Assembly (NCBI RefSeq): GCF_000150955.2
Contig: NC_011693.1
Span: 1 to 64,000, forward strand
Direction: 5' to 3'
From: Phaeodactylum tricornutum CCAP 1055/1
Taxonomy: Eukaryota > Bacillariophyta > Bacillariophyceae > Surirellales > Neidiaceae
Length of the DNA stretch: 64,000 nt
The notes below the pieces were generated by a model. It was not told the origin of the DNA. It searched no databases and saw nothing but the letters and a program-made list of their open reading frames with translations. The translations under genes and the position numbers were made by a program. Positions 31,565 to 40,095 of this stretch are shown here, in pieces (position 1 is the stretch's first letter; every line of letters starts with the position of its first letter).

Positions 31565-32977
31565 ATGGCGACTTCCGTATCGGCTGCGGCGGAGTCGGCC
31601 GTGAAAAAGCTCGCGCGTCTTCCTGCGAATACGTGTTGTCCGAACTGTGGGACACAGAAAAAGTTTGGTTTCGGGACGGTTTGCATCAAATACTTGACGT
31701 TCGTATGCGATGCCTGCAAAACATCGCACCAGGCCATTTCGCACCGCTGCAAATCCCTCACGATGAGTAGCTGGACGATGGAAGAAGTGCTCTTGTTGAA
31801 AAAGAATGGCAACGAACGAGCACGCGCGACTTGGCTAGCGACGGCACCGCCGGTGGGACAAGGCGGACGTCCTCAGCAGGGTGATCCCATTGAGACTTTC
31901 AAAGCGTTTGTTGTCAACGCATACGAACACAAAAGCTACTACGGAAATGGGGGTGATGATGCCGCGGTATCCCCGGCGACTCCAGAATGCCGCCCAGCTG
32001 TCGCCAGTGCCCCACGCGTGGTGGCGCCACTGCCTCCCGCGCAACCCGCTGCTCCACCAGCGATGGCGGCGCCTACTGTTGATTTGCTCGATTTTGGAGG
32101 AGCCTTGGATGCACCGGCACCGCCCGTAGCTCGAGACAGCAACAACTTGTTTGACCCTTTTGGTACCACAACGCAATACAGATCGTCAAACCCCCTACCG
32201 TCGGATCCATTCGGAGGTTCTCAAATGTCCAGCGTCTCCACTCCGGTACCGGCATCGACATCTACGGCGGGGCCCTCGTTCGATCCGTTCGGCAGTAGTG
32301 TTTCGAGTACCACAGCAAATTCCTCGGTCCATCACAAGCAACAGACTGGGAATGGGTTTGTTCCCTCTGCTAGCCTTCCATCCAGTACCACGACATTGTC
32401 CACGTTTGATCCGTTCGCCTCGAACGGCACACTGCACGTACCGGGTAGCCTGGGTGGTCCGACTTCTGATCCTACACCAGTGCTGAAAAGAAATGTCAAC
32501 TCGGGCGCGGACACTGGTTCGATCCACTCTAGCAATATTGGCATGTCAGCAATGACAAGGAATTTTGCGGCTACTAATCTGAGCAACAATAGTATGAATA
32601 TGATGCAATCCGGTGTGGCTCCCATGCACACAATGAATTCCAACATGATGGGACATCAGCACCCGACTAATTTTTTGACGAGTGGGAGTTCCAATGCTGG
32701 TATGAATGTGATGGGCGGAATCAGCAACAGCACCATGAGCATGCTGGGAGGACAAACAATGACGAACGGTAAAGGATGCAACTGGAGCGGCACAATGCCG
32801 ATGAGCGCCAATACAGGAAATCACTATGGGGGCGTTGGAATGTTACAGTCACAGCAGCACCAGTCATCCACATCGCACTCGCCAGGAGTTTCGACCAATC
32901 GCATTTCGCAAGACTTTGGCCCGATCAATGTCAAAACATCCAACAACAATGATCCCTTTTCGGATTGCAAATACTAA
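31565..32977 (+). CDS. ArfGAP-domain protein, AGFG/AGD14-like, with DPF motifs
   Basis: 470 residues from the ATG at 31565, which sits in a good context (CACCATGG). Residues 12-100 are an ArfGAP zinc-finger domain: C25-x2-C28, then C48-x2-C51, SHRCKSLTMSSW and KKNGNERARATWL. The last pieces are typical of the AGFG/AGD14 branch. The catalytic arginine expected five residues after the last zinc cysteine is glutamine here (SHQA, Q56), and the finger loop is three residues longer than usual, so GAP activity may be lost. The rest is a disordered tail with five DPF motifs (LFDPFG, SDPFGG, FDPFGS, FDPFAS, DPFSD). In animals DPF binds the AP-2 appendage, so an endocytic adaptor role is likely (inference). 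The C-terminal third is rich in M, N and S. Confidence 0.85.
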   Translation: MATSVSAAAESAVKKLARLPANTCCPNCGTQKKFGFGTVCIKYLTFVCDACKTSHQAISHRCKSLTMSSWTMEEVLLLKKNGNERARATWLATAPPVGQGGRPQQGDPIETFKAFVVNAYEHKSYYGNGGDDAAVSPATPECRPAVASAPRVVAPLPPAQPAAPPAMAAPTVDLLDFGGALDAPAPPVARDSNNLFDPFGTTTQYRSSNPLPSDPFGGSQMSSVSTPVPASTSTAGPSFDPFGSSVSSTTANSSVHHKQQTGNGFVPSASLPSSTTTLSTFDPFASNGTLHVPGSLGGPTSDPTPVLKRNVNSGADTGSIHSSNIGMSAMTRNFAATNLSNNSMNMMQSGVAPMHTMNSNMMGHQHPTNFLTSGSSNAGMNVMGGISNSTMSMLGGQTMTNGKGCNWSGTMPMSANTGNHYGGVGMLQSQQHQSSTSHSPGVSTNRISQDFGPINVKTSNNNDPFSDCKY

Positions 32978-33204
32978 AAGCATAAGAATATTACATACGC
33001 ACCATTGCGAAGAGATTGATGAGACGGTATAAAGACCACTGTATTGGTCAGGCTTTGCTGGCAAGTGCAAATTTGGTGTGTCATAGAAAGAGTTGGAGGT
33101 GCCAAGTTTAACGTCGTGAGGGACCATTCGCAACAGTATTTTCTTTTAATTTACTCTCTCCCGGAATTGCGCTAAAGGTTGATCAACAAACAAAGGTGTC
33201 TAGA

Positions 33205-34101
33205 CTAGAGTAGGAGCGTAACCACTCCCATCACCATGAGGCTTTCAAGGCCAAGCGCCATGCCTCCACCGCTGGTTCCGTCGGCATTGCCAACCTCACT
33301 ACCTTCGTCTATACCCGCACTGTTACCACCGGTCGAGCCTCCGGTCCCTCCTCCACCGGTAGATCCTCCAGTTCCTTCTCCACCGGTAGATCCTCCAGCT
33401 CCTTCTCCACCGGTAGATCCTCCAGCTCCTCCTCCGCCGGTAGATCCTCCAGTTCCTTCTCCACCGGTAGATCCAGAATCATTTAGAGTGAAAGTACAGG
33501 AAGTGCTGGGGTCGTTATCGTCGGCGCACTGCAGAGCTGCCAAGATTTCGCCTCCGCAAAGCGGGCAACAGCCCGACAAAACGTCAATCGCGACTTGAGT
33601 CGCATCGCAAGTTGTCGTCCCGAGACTTTGCGCGTTACTTAATTCATCAAGCGAAGTCTCCGTACAAGAACTCAAACATGCATCGCGCACGAGGCAGCCA
33701 GCAAAGGCGGACTCTTCCTGCGCGCATGCAGAATCACTGGCTGTACCCTCGTTGGTGTAAGGATAAGTGTTAGGATCGCAGGTCAAGTCGCAACCAGATA
33801 TACCGGTATCTGCAGTGCAGAGTCCGGTCACGGCACACTGAAAAAAGCCTCGACCAGCATCCGCACAAGTTCGACAACAATTGACACCAGGACAAACAGC
33901 GTCTTCAAGGTTGAACGTAGTCGACGTCGGATCGGTAGGCGCAAATTCAGTCTCACATTCCGTGCACCCATCGTTGGACCCTAAGCAAGTAACGTAATCG
34001 GCGACAGCGTCGAGGCAATCTGGATCAGTTTGCGCGTAAGCACCGCGACGGATGATTCCGAATGCTGCCGTGAAGGCCAGAAAAATTCCGAAGCGTGTCA
34101 T
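33205..34101 (-). CDS. secreted Cys-rich protein with Gly-rich tail, paralogue 1
   Basis: 298 residues. An N-terminal signal peptide (MTRFGIFLAFTAAFG, cleavage after AYA) leads into about 180 residues with more than 20 cysteines in a regular pattern (CLDAVADYVTCL, CTECE, CCRTCADA, CDLTC, CLSSCTE, CCPLCG). A run of GGSTGGEG/GGSTGGGG octads follows at about 205-255. The C-terminus is small residues followed by MVMGVVTLLL, which looks like a GPI-anchor signal. It pairs with 35644-36555 (about 65% identical by eye). Probable extracellular or cell-wall protein; I recognise no named family. No intron is needed. Confidence 0.8.
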   Translation of the reverse strand: MTRFGIFLAFTAAFGIIRRGAYAQTDPDCLDAVADYVTCLGSNDGCTECETEFAPTDPTSTTFNLEDAVCPGVNCCRTCADAGRGFFQCAVTGLCTADTGISGCDLTCDPNTYPYTNEGTASDSACAQEESAFAGCLVRDACLSSCTETSLDELSNAQSLGTTTCDATQVAIDVLSGCCPLCGGEILAALQCADDNDPSTSCTFTLNDSGSTGGEGTGGSTGGGGAGGSTGGEGAGGSTGGEGTGGSTGGGGTGGSTGGNSAGIDEGSEVGNADGTSGGGMALGLESLMVMGVVTLLL

Positions 34102-35203
34102 TCTACCGTTCGATATCGTAGTTGTGAATTACAATGTAGACTTCGTGTTTTCTAACTGATGGCGGGGACGACTGGAAATAATCGACCTGTTTGTTCCGTC
34201 ACGACCGGTATCAAACGAGGAGAAACGGTATTTGCGGATTTTCTTTTTGTGGGGCTTGGATCACTCCAATGTCAGCTTTTGACGGGTCGTTTTGTGTTGG
34301 TGTTGTTCGTGCATGGGTGGTGTTACTTCCGTCAAAAATAGGATGACGGTTTGAATCTTCAAGGTGTCAATTATAAGAACAGGACGAGGTCATCAAAGGA
34401 AAAAAGCACAAGTCGCGGCCGTTAATACTCAGTGACTTTATAATTCATGCAAGGAGAGTTTTCACGACAGCTTATATGTGAAATTTGGATCTTTCGCTAC
34501 TCGGGAGAGGAGCAAAAGGAGAGTCGGTACCAAGTCAACTCCTTTAGAGTCTTCGATTTATTGTCGCCAGATTTTCCACTTCCGAATCACAACCGTAAGT
34601 CAATACCGTATTTCCCGGATGACTGCAATTGAAAATGTTCGGACATAGCAGGGTTATCTCATTTTCATTATTTGGGAACAGTCTGTGAACTTCAAAACTT
34701 TCCTTAATTTGTCTAGAGAATCATGTGTCGTACACCAAGGCAATGCTCTTGAAACTCCACAATAAGTAGGTAGTAGGCATCACTGTCCACAGGACGTACA
34801 TCAATTGAGAGAAACTGGTATTGATCACCTTAGTTTGGGGTTAGTAGAGCCAACTAGAAGCTAAAGACGAGAGCAATGGATGCATATGATATATGATGGA
34901 TGGAAAATAAATCACAGTAACCGTCAGTACAAATCAAATTTCTAACTATGAACGGTAAAAAGCCACGAAAAATGGACCTGAAGTCATGCGATGGCCCGGA
35001 AAATAAAAATTTCTGCTGGATTTATGTTTTTATGTTAACTGTAACCTCATATTTACATTAGATATACAGAAACCTAACTAGAGCAATGCAGGAAGATGAC
35101 AGCTTTGGAAAGCTCTATTCAAGACGAATATACGTTGTGGGTTTGACCTGACTGAGAGTAACTTACTCAAAAAATGTTTAATCTCCCTTGATTGTGTAGG
35201 TGG
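34102..35203. other. intergenic region with a duplicated promoter-side segment
   Basis: No gene seen. 34446-34620 aligns with 37120-37290, so the paralogue duplication carried upstream DNA with it. 34620-35200 is AT-leaning with nothing recognised except a TTAACTGTAA motif near 35035. Confidence 0.55.
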
Positions 35204-35575
35204 ATGGCGTCCTTGCGTTGTTCGTTTGAATCGCAAAAGGCAGAATCGAAAGTATTTCTGAGTATGACGTGGAAGAAGTCGTGTAAGGAGTTTTCACTCT
35301 TGAGTATTTGTGAATTTTTTGCCATCCCCATTCGGTACAATCGTACCATTGACCGACCATTCATTGATGACCGTAAATCCGCCGGCGACCCAAATCACGA
35401 CACACATGACACAGACAGCGTTGACGATGAGTATAAACGAGGACAAGGATCCAAATTAACTATAAATTACAACAACAGTGATGCAGAGCAATCCATCCGA
35501 CCGCTAAAGACCACTATATTTGTCGGGCTTCGCATAAAAGTAGCCAAGGTTGAAGGCGTGAAAGAACTATACTAA
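35204..35575 (+). CDS. hypothetical ORF
   Basis: 123 codons from an ATG at 35204. The C-terminal half is polar and acidic, with HDTHDTDSVDDEYK. There is no signal peptide or domain. It is preceded by TGTGTAG, which could be an acceptor site, so it may be a last exon. It lies between two minus-strand paralogues. Unrecognised. Confidence 0.25.
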   Translation: MASLRCSFESQKAESKVFLSMTWKKSCKEFSLLSICEFFAIPIRYNRTIDRPFIDDRKSAGDPNHDTHDTDSVDDEYKRGQGSKLTINYNNSDAEQSIRPLKTTIFVGLRIKVAKVEGVKELY

Positions 35576-35643
35576 CTGAATTTAGTTTTGATCTCTGCCA
35601 GAATTTCGTGAAGACTTCATCAGCATATAGAAAAGCTTGTAGC

Positions 35644-36555
35644 CTAGAGTAGCAGCGCAACCATTCCCATTACCATGAAGCTTTCAGGACAAAGCGTCAT
35701 GCCACCTCCACTGGTTCCGTCACCACCTCCACTTCCGTTGTCCATACCCAAACTGTCCCCACCCGTCAAAGCCTCAGTTCCTTCTCCAGCAGTATCTCCT
35801 CCAGCTTCTTCTCCACCAGTGGATCCTCCAGCTTCTTCTCCACCAGTGGATCCTCCAGCTCCTCCTCCAGTTGACACTCCAGTTCCTTCTCCACCGGAAG
35901 AACCAGAATTTTCTAAAGCGAAAGAGCAGGATATGTTGGGATCGTTCTCGTCAGTACACTGTAAGGCTGCCAAGACCTCGTCTCCGCACGTAGGGCAGCA
36001 GCCCGACAAAACATCAATTATGGTTTGGCCCGCTGCGCAGTCCGGCATCCCACCGCTCTGCTCATCGCCCAACCCAGCAAGCGAAGTCTCCGTGCAAGAG
36101 CTCAAACATGCATCGCGCACGATGCAGCCAGCAAAGGCGGACTCTTCCTGCGCACACGGAGAATCACTGGCCGTGCCCTCGTTGGTATAGGGATAAGTGG
36201 TAGGATCGCAGATCAAGTCGCAACCAGATATGTCGAAATCTGCGGTGCACAATGAACCGACAAAGCACTGATAAAAGCCTCGAGCAGCATCCGCACAAGT
36301 TTGACAACAGTTGACAGCAGGGCAAACGGCTTCTTCAAGGTTGAACGAAGTGGACGATGGATCCAATGGCATGAACTCAGCGTCACAATCCGTACAATCG
36401 TCATTACTTGCTAGGCAAGCAACGTAATCGGCGACAGCGTTGAGGCAGTCCGCTGCTGGATCGGTTTGCGCGTAAGCACCGTGACGGGCCGTTCCGAATG
36501 CTGCCGTGAAGACTAGGAAGATTCCAAAGCGCGTCATTTTACCTTTCGATATCAT
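35644..36555 (-). CDS. secreted Cys-rich protein with Gly-rich tail, paralogue 2
   Basis: 303 residues by the first ATG, but alignment with paralogue 1 places the conserved start at MTRF (36537); the extra MISKGK has no ATG counterpart in paralogue 1. It has the same architecture: signal peptide ending AYAQ, the same cysteine spacing (CCQTCADA, CDLICD, CLSSCTE, CCPTCG), a GGSTGGEE-type glycine-rich run (shorter and more acidic) and a hydrophobic C-terminus (MVMGMVALLL). Tandem direct duplicate of the gene 2.4 kb to the left. Likely cell-surface or wall protein; function unknown. Confidence 0.8.
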   Translation of the reverse strand: MISKGKMTRFGIFLVFTAAFGTARHGAYAQTDPAADCLNAVADYVACLASNDDCTDCDAEFMPLDPSSTSFNLEEAVCPAVNCCQTCADAARGFYQCFVGSLCTADFDISGCDLICDPTTYPYTNEGTASDSPCAQEESAFAGCIVRDACLSSCTETSLAGLGDEQSGGMPDCAAGQTIIDVLSGCCPTCGDEVLAALQCTDENDPNISCSFALENSGSSGGEGTGVSTGGGAGGSTGGEEAGGSTGGEEAGGDTAGEGTEALTGGDSLGMDNGSGGGDGTSGGGMTLCPESFMVMGMVALLL

Positions 36556-36660
36556 GGAAATGGATGGTAACCTTTGGTTTCTGATTGGTCGCAGGCAAGA
36601 TGTGGAAGCTTTAGAGGCTCAATAACGTATCTGATTAATCTGTAACGATCGGTGTCCAGC

Positions 36661-37025
36661 GATGGGAAACAGAAATTGTGCTTGGTCTCGGGTTGTCTGT
36701 CTTTTATGGAGGGTTAAATCCGAATGCGAACCAAAGTTGTTAAGGGTGTCACGCCTTTGACGGCAAAAAACAGTGTTGTTATTTTTGTTCGTGCGGAAAT
36801 TTTGCGTTCGACCAAATTAGGATCACCGGCACTGACCATAGGATGCGACGGGAAACAAAAGTTGTGCTTGGTCTCGTGTTGTCTGTCTTTTATGGAGGGT
36901 TAAATCCGAATGCGAACCAAAGTTGTTAAAGGGTGTCACGCCTTCGACGGCAAAAAACAGCGTTGTCTGTTATTCTTGTTCGTGCGGAAATTTTGCGTTC
37001 GACAAAAACAGGATGCCAGTGCTGT
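36661..37025 (+). repeat. 186-bp tandem direct repeat
   Basis: Two copies (from 36661 and from 36847), about 90% identical by eye, with shared blocks such as GTTGTCTGTCTTTTATGGAG and ATTTTGCGTTCGAC. The repeat lies 100-470 bases upstream of Cys-rich paralogue 2. Confidence 0.88.
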
Positions 37026-37058
37026 GCGTAAGAAGAAACGTAAAACGAATCAAGGCTA

Positions 37059-37072
37059 TACAGTTAACTGTA
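37059..37072. promoter_or_regulatory. perfect palindrome TACAGTTAACTGTA
   Basis: Fourteen-base perfect palindrome made of two facing ACTGT half-sites, in the divergent region between Cys-rich paralogue 2 and PIG-T. It has the form of a dimer-binding site; the binding protein is unknown. Confidence 0.45.
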
Positions 37073-37574
37073 AATAATATATGTATAAGCATAATTAGTT
37101 GACGTTACATTCACAAGCAGTGACGACTTGATTCGTGCAAGCGGAGATTTCACGACAGTTTGACGGTCGATTTGGATCCTTCTCTCGTTGGAATAGGGAC
37201 AAAAGGAGAGACACACTGTCGCCGCATAGTCGAAAAATAGGAGGTATATTGTTTACTGTTGTTTCCACATCCGAATCATGTGTCACAGTCAATAGCTGTA
37301 AAGAATAAAACTATTTGGAATAGGTAGGTGGTCTGTTGGTCCTTTGGATTGTGGGGAAGGAAGGACCGGAAGAGGTCCCCACAATAAGACCTCGGTAACC
37401 CCACCCTATTCTGGATTTAGATTTCACAAATTAGTACAATCGTTTCATGGACTATTGCTAACTGTAAGTGTGAATGCTGCTTCGAGCACTTGCATCCGGC
37501 ACCCCACTCCGCACGGACAGTGTTGACAAACAATGGCAAGCATCTAAAGAGCTACAACGAGGTTGCTAGGAGCA

Positions 37575-39578
37575 ATGGACGAATCTTCAGCCTCGTTTGT
37601 ACAACACGAGCGTCTTTGGGTGACGGCGGAAGCCGCCATCACGGGAGCAGAATGGCGCGGGTCTCCACACGAACAAAACTACCAACGACAGGCATCCCAC
37701 GAGAGCCCGTCACGAATGCTACTGGTGCGTGCAGAGTCTCAGCAACGTTTACGAGTAGCGGATTTTTCCACTAGCGGATCCAATAAACCATCATCCGCAG
37801 AGTCTTCCGGGCTCAGTCCTTTTCCAACGAAGGTTTACAACATCTTGCAACGACATCGAGTTTCCCATATACACATAGAGTTCGCCAACCGCGCGTCAGA
37901 TACGTTTCCTCTCCCTCATTCAAAGGAACTGCAGCAGCAACAACATCAGGATCAACGAGACGGCCCAATGCCGCTGTCAGGTCCTTCGGGGGTGTCAGTG
38001 CGCGCCGAATTCTGGCCGTTCGACTCCTTGTACCACCGAGATCCACTGGGCTTTGACGGTAGCTACAACAGAAACGACAGCAACAACAAGTACCATACAG
38101 GTCCGGCAACGTACACTACGCGGTTCCACGCACTGCTGCAAGATCTAGTGGCTGATCGTATCCTTCTGGCCCCCGTGGTTTCGCTGGACAAGCCTCGCTT
38201 GCGACGCGACGTCCATACCCGTTCAACTCCTCCATTCAACCCCCCAGCGACCGCCAACGGTACCCGACCCTCGACCGTCACTGTCGAAACTATTTTACCT
38301 ACGGAGGTGGCGCCGGCGGCAGTCGAAAGCTTTCAAGCCTTTGCCAACCTAGCCACCTGCACCGCATTGTTTGCCAATGCGGACGCTTGGTCCAACTTTT
38401 GGGTAGGTGCCCAAGACGCCACGACACCCTCCAAGCGTAAGTGGCAGCTTGCCACCACTACACCACTGTCCCGACGTACCATGTACTGGGATCTATCGGC
38501 GAACGAGGCGTGCTTTGTGCGAGAGTATCGAGGTGACGGTGAGACATCTGATGCTTGCGTTTATCGGTTTACGCATGGCCTCTCGTACGCTGTAATCGGG
38601 CCAGCCGATTCCTCTAGTCATCCAACAGTCGCAGAGATTGTACCCATAACTAGGCTAGAAACTTGCCCATTTTCACCCTTGGTGCAGTTGGACGTCTTGG
38701 TTCATGACGAAACTTCTTTATCGGCTACTCTTGTTTCCAGACAAACACTCACCCCCGATACCGAGCTTCCGCACGCATCACTTGAAGCGTTGGAACAGAG
38801 TCGGTCGGCGTACCGTCAGCGCGGCTTTTGGAGGTTGATCGTTGGACTGGATCGCCGAAAGGGAGTCGCCAACAGCGGCCGGCTCTGGATGACCGTCGAA
38901 AACGACCACGACTGCGCCGCAACAGGAATTGTGTTGCAACAAATTCCACAGATTATTCAACCGATTTGGTCAACACTGACGTTGATCACAGAGAGTTATG
39001 CAACAGATGTAGCTGAAATTTCCTACTTGGCTTGGGCTGATCTGGATCAGCACAGTTTGCAAGTATTGGAGAACGGTTCACTGGAATTTTTGTTTACGCA
39101 CATATTGCCCCCCAAGTCGTCTTTGACATTCTCGATTGACTACAACCCGTCCTTTCTACCCTTTGAAACTTTTCCCGGCGACGCTAACCGCGGATTTGAG
39201 TTACCACCAGCTCGAGTATTTTTACAATCAAGCTGCGTCTCGAACAAGACGACAGCGCAACCATTCGTCGTCAACACCACCTTGTACGGTGAATCGCTCT
39301 TACTTATGGCGCCACTTCCAGATATGAGCATGCCTTTTAACGTCTTATCTCTCTGTTGTACGTTGTACGCTTTTGTGTTGGGGTCCATATTGAATTTGGT
39401 CACACGGAAGGCGTCGGAAAAGATCAAGTACTCGATGGACCCGAGTGCGAAGCCAAAGTCCAAACTGGATCGCGTCCGAGAAAAGGCAAGGACCACTTAC
39501 GATCGAATTGGAGCCAAGTGTAGAGGACGTCGAGCTATGGAGGAACACGAGAACGGAGCAAAATTGAAAAACGAGTAA
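37575..39578 (+). CDS. PIGT: GPI transamidase subunit PIG-T (Gpi16)
   Basis: 667 residues from the ATG at 37575. PIG-T is the lumenal scaffold of the ER complex that attaches GPI anchors. Recognised family features: an early LRVADF block, VSHIHIEFANR, SVRAEFWPF, TCTALFANADAWSNFW, and the C-terminal end MAPLPDMSMPFNVLSLCCTL with one membrane span (about 585-608) followed by NLVTRK and a basic cytosolic tail. Length fits animal and fungal PIG-T (about 580-610) with extra low-complexity inserts. The expected ER signal peptide is missing: the frame has a stop just upstream (37545) and no ATG before 37575. A short 5' exon is likely; AACTGTAAGTG at 37458 contains a possible donor, but no partner was convincing. 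Confidence 0.87.
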   Translation: MDESSASFVQHERLWVTAEAAITGAEWRGSPHEQNYQRQASHESPSRMLLVRAESQQRLRVADFSTSGSNKPSSAESSGLSPFPTKVYNILQRHRVSHIHIEFANRASDTFPLPHSKELQQQQHQDQRDGPMPLSGPSGVSVRAEFWPFDSLYHRDPLGFDGSYNRNDSNNKYHTGPATYTTRFHALLQDLVADRILLAPVVSLDKPRLRRDVHTRSTPPFNPPATANGTRPSTVTVETILPTEVAPAAVESFQAFANLATCTALFANADAWSNFWVGAQDATTPSKRKWQLATTTPLSRRTMYWDLSANEACFVREYRGDGETSDACVYRFTHGLSYAVIGPADSSSHPTVAEIVPITRLETCPFSPLVQLDVLVHDETSLSATLVSRQTLTPDTELPHASLEALEQSRSAYRQRGFWRLIVGLDRRKGVANSGRLWMTVENDHDCAATGIVLQQIPQIIQPIWSTLTLITESYATDVAEISYLAWADLDQHSLQVLENGSLEFLFTHILPPKSSLTFSIDYNPSFLPFETFPGDANRGFELPPARVFLQSSCVSNKTTAQPFVVNTTLYGESLLLMAPLPDMSMPFNVLSLCCTLYAFVLGSILNLVTRKASEKIKYSMDPSAKPKSKLDRVREKARTTYDRIGAKCRGRRAMEEHENGAKLKNE

Positions 39579-40095
39579 CTTCACCGTCAATCCGAACTGT
39601 TTCTGGCAAGGAAAAGGAATCAAAGTGGCATACCCTACGAAAGTTCGATACACACGACAAGTTTTAAACCTTTTCATAGCTCGTACAGTATTGAAACCTT
39701 ATTGTTATCTTGCTCGACGTACAAGTACAACAGTGACTATGTTTGTCAAGATTACGATATGAGACGATGAGGTGCGTGCAAATCTAACGGTGAATGAACA
39801 GCATTGCGACCTACTGTAAAGAAATCTTGGCAGTGAATACGCTAACTGTAATTAGAATTACAGTTAATACAAGGTAGCAACATTAAAAATACAAATATTG
39901 AAACCTTTAAAAACCCTGACTTTGACGTAGTCGCTCACGTGAGCATGTTTTGGCTGGACTCGACTATGGTACTGGCGGCGACAATGGTAGTCTCGGGTTT
40001 GTGTTGGCCAAGGCCACTTCACAAAGCAAAGATCGGTTTTTAATCTACAGCCAGAGAGTGCCGCGCTTATCCAATTTAAAGGAGTCAGAACAAAC
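39579..40095. other. intergenic region with a perfect inverted repeat
   Basis: No gene seen. The notable element is the inverted repeat at 39843-39866. Confidence 0.55.
39843..39866. promoter_or_regulatory. perfect 11-bp inverted repeat around ACTGT half-sites
   Basis: TAACTGTAATT, two bases, then AATTACAGTTA, 230 bases upstream of the ATG at 40096. The half-site is the same TNACTGTNA motif seen upstream of many genes here. It could be a binding site for a dimeric protein. Confidence 0.45.

Larger units (their letters stand above)
36556..37574. other. divergent intergenic region
   Basis: Space between minus-strand paralogue 2 and plus-strand PIG-T. It holds the 186-bp tandem repeat (36661-37025), a perfect 14-base palindrome (37059-37072), the duplicated flank (37120-37290) and an AACTGTAAG motif at 37458. 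No further gene seen. Confidence 0.6.

Noticed and set aside
33236-33598. Plus-strand proline-rich frame (PPVDPPVPSPPVDPP type), extensin-like
   Set aside because: It is the exact antisense of the Gly-rich run of the Cys-rich gene. The minus strand has a signal peptide, a cysteine pattern and a paralogue with the same frame, so the plus frame is a shadow. The same applies to 35675-36190.
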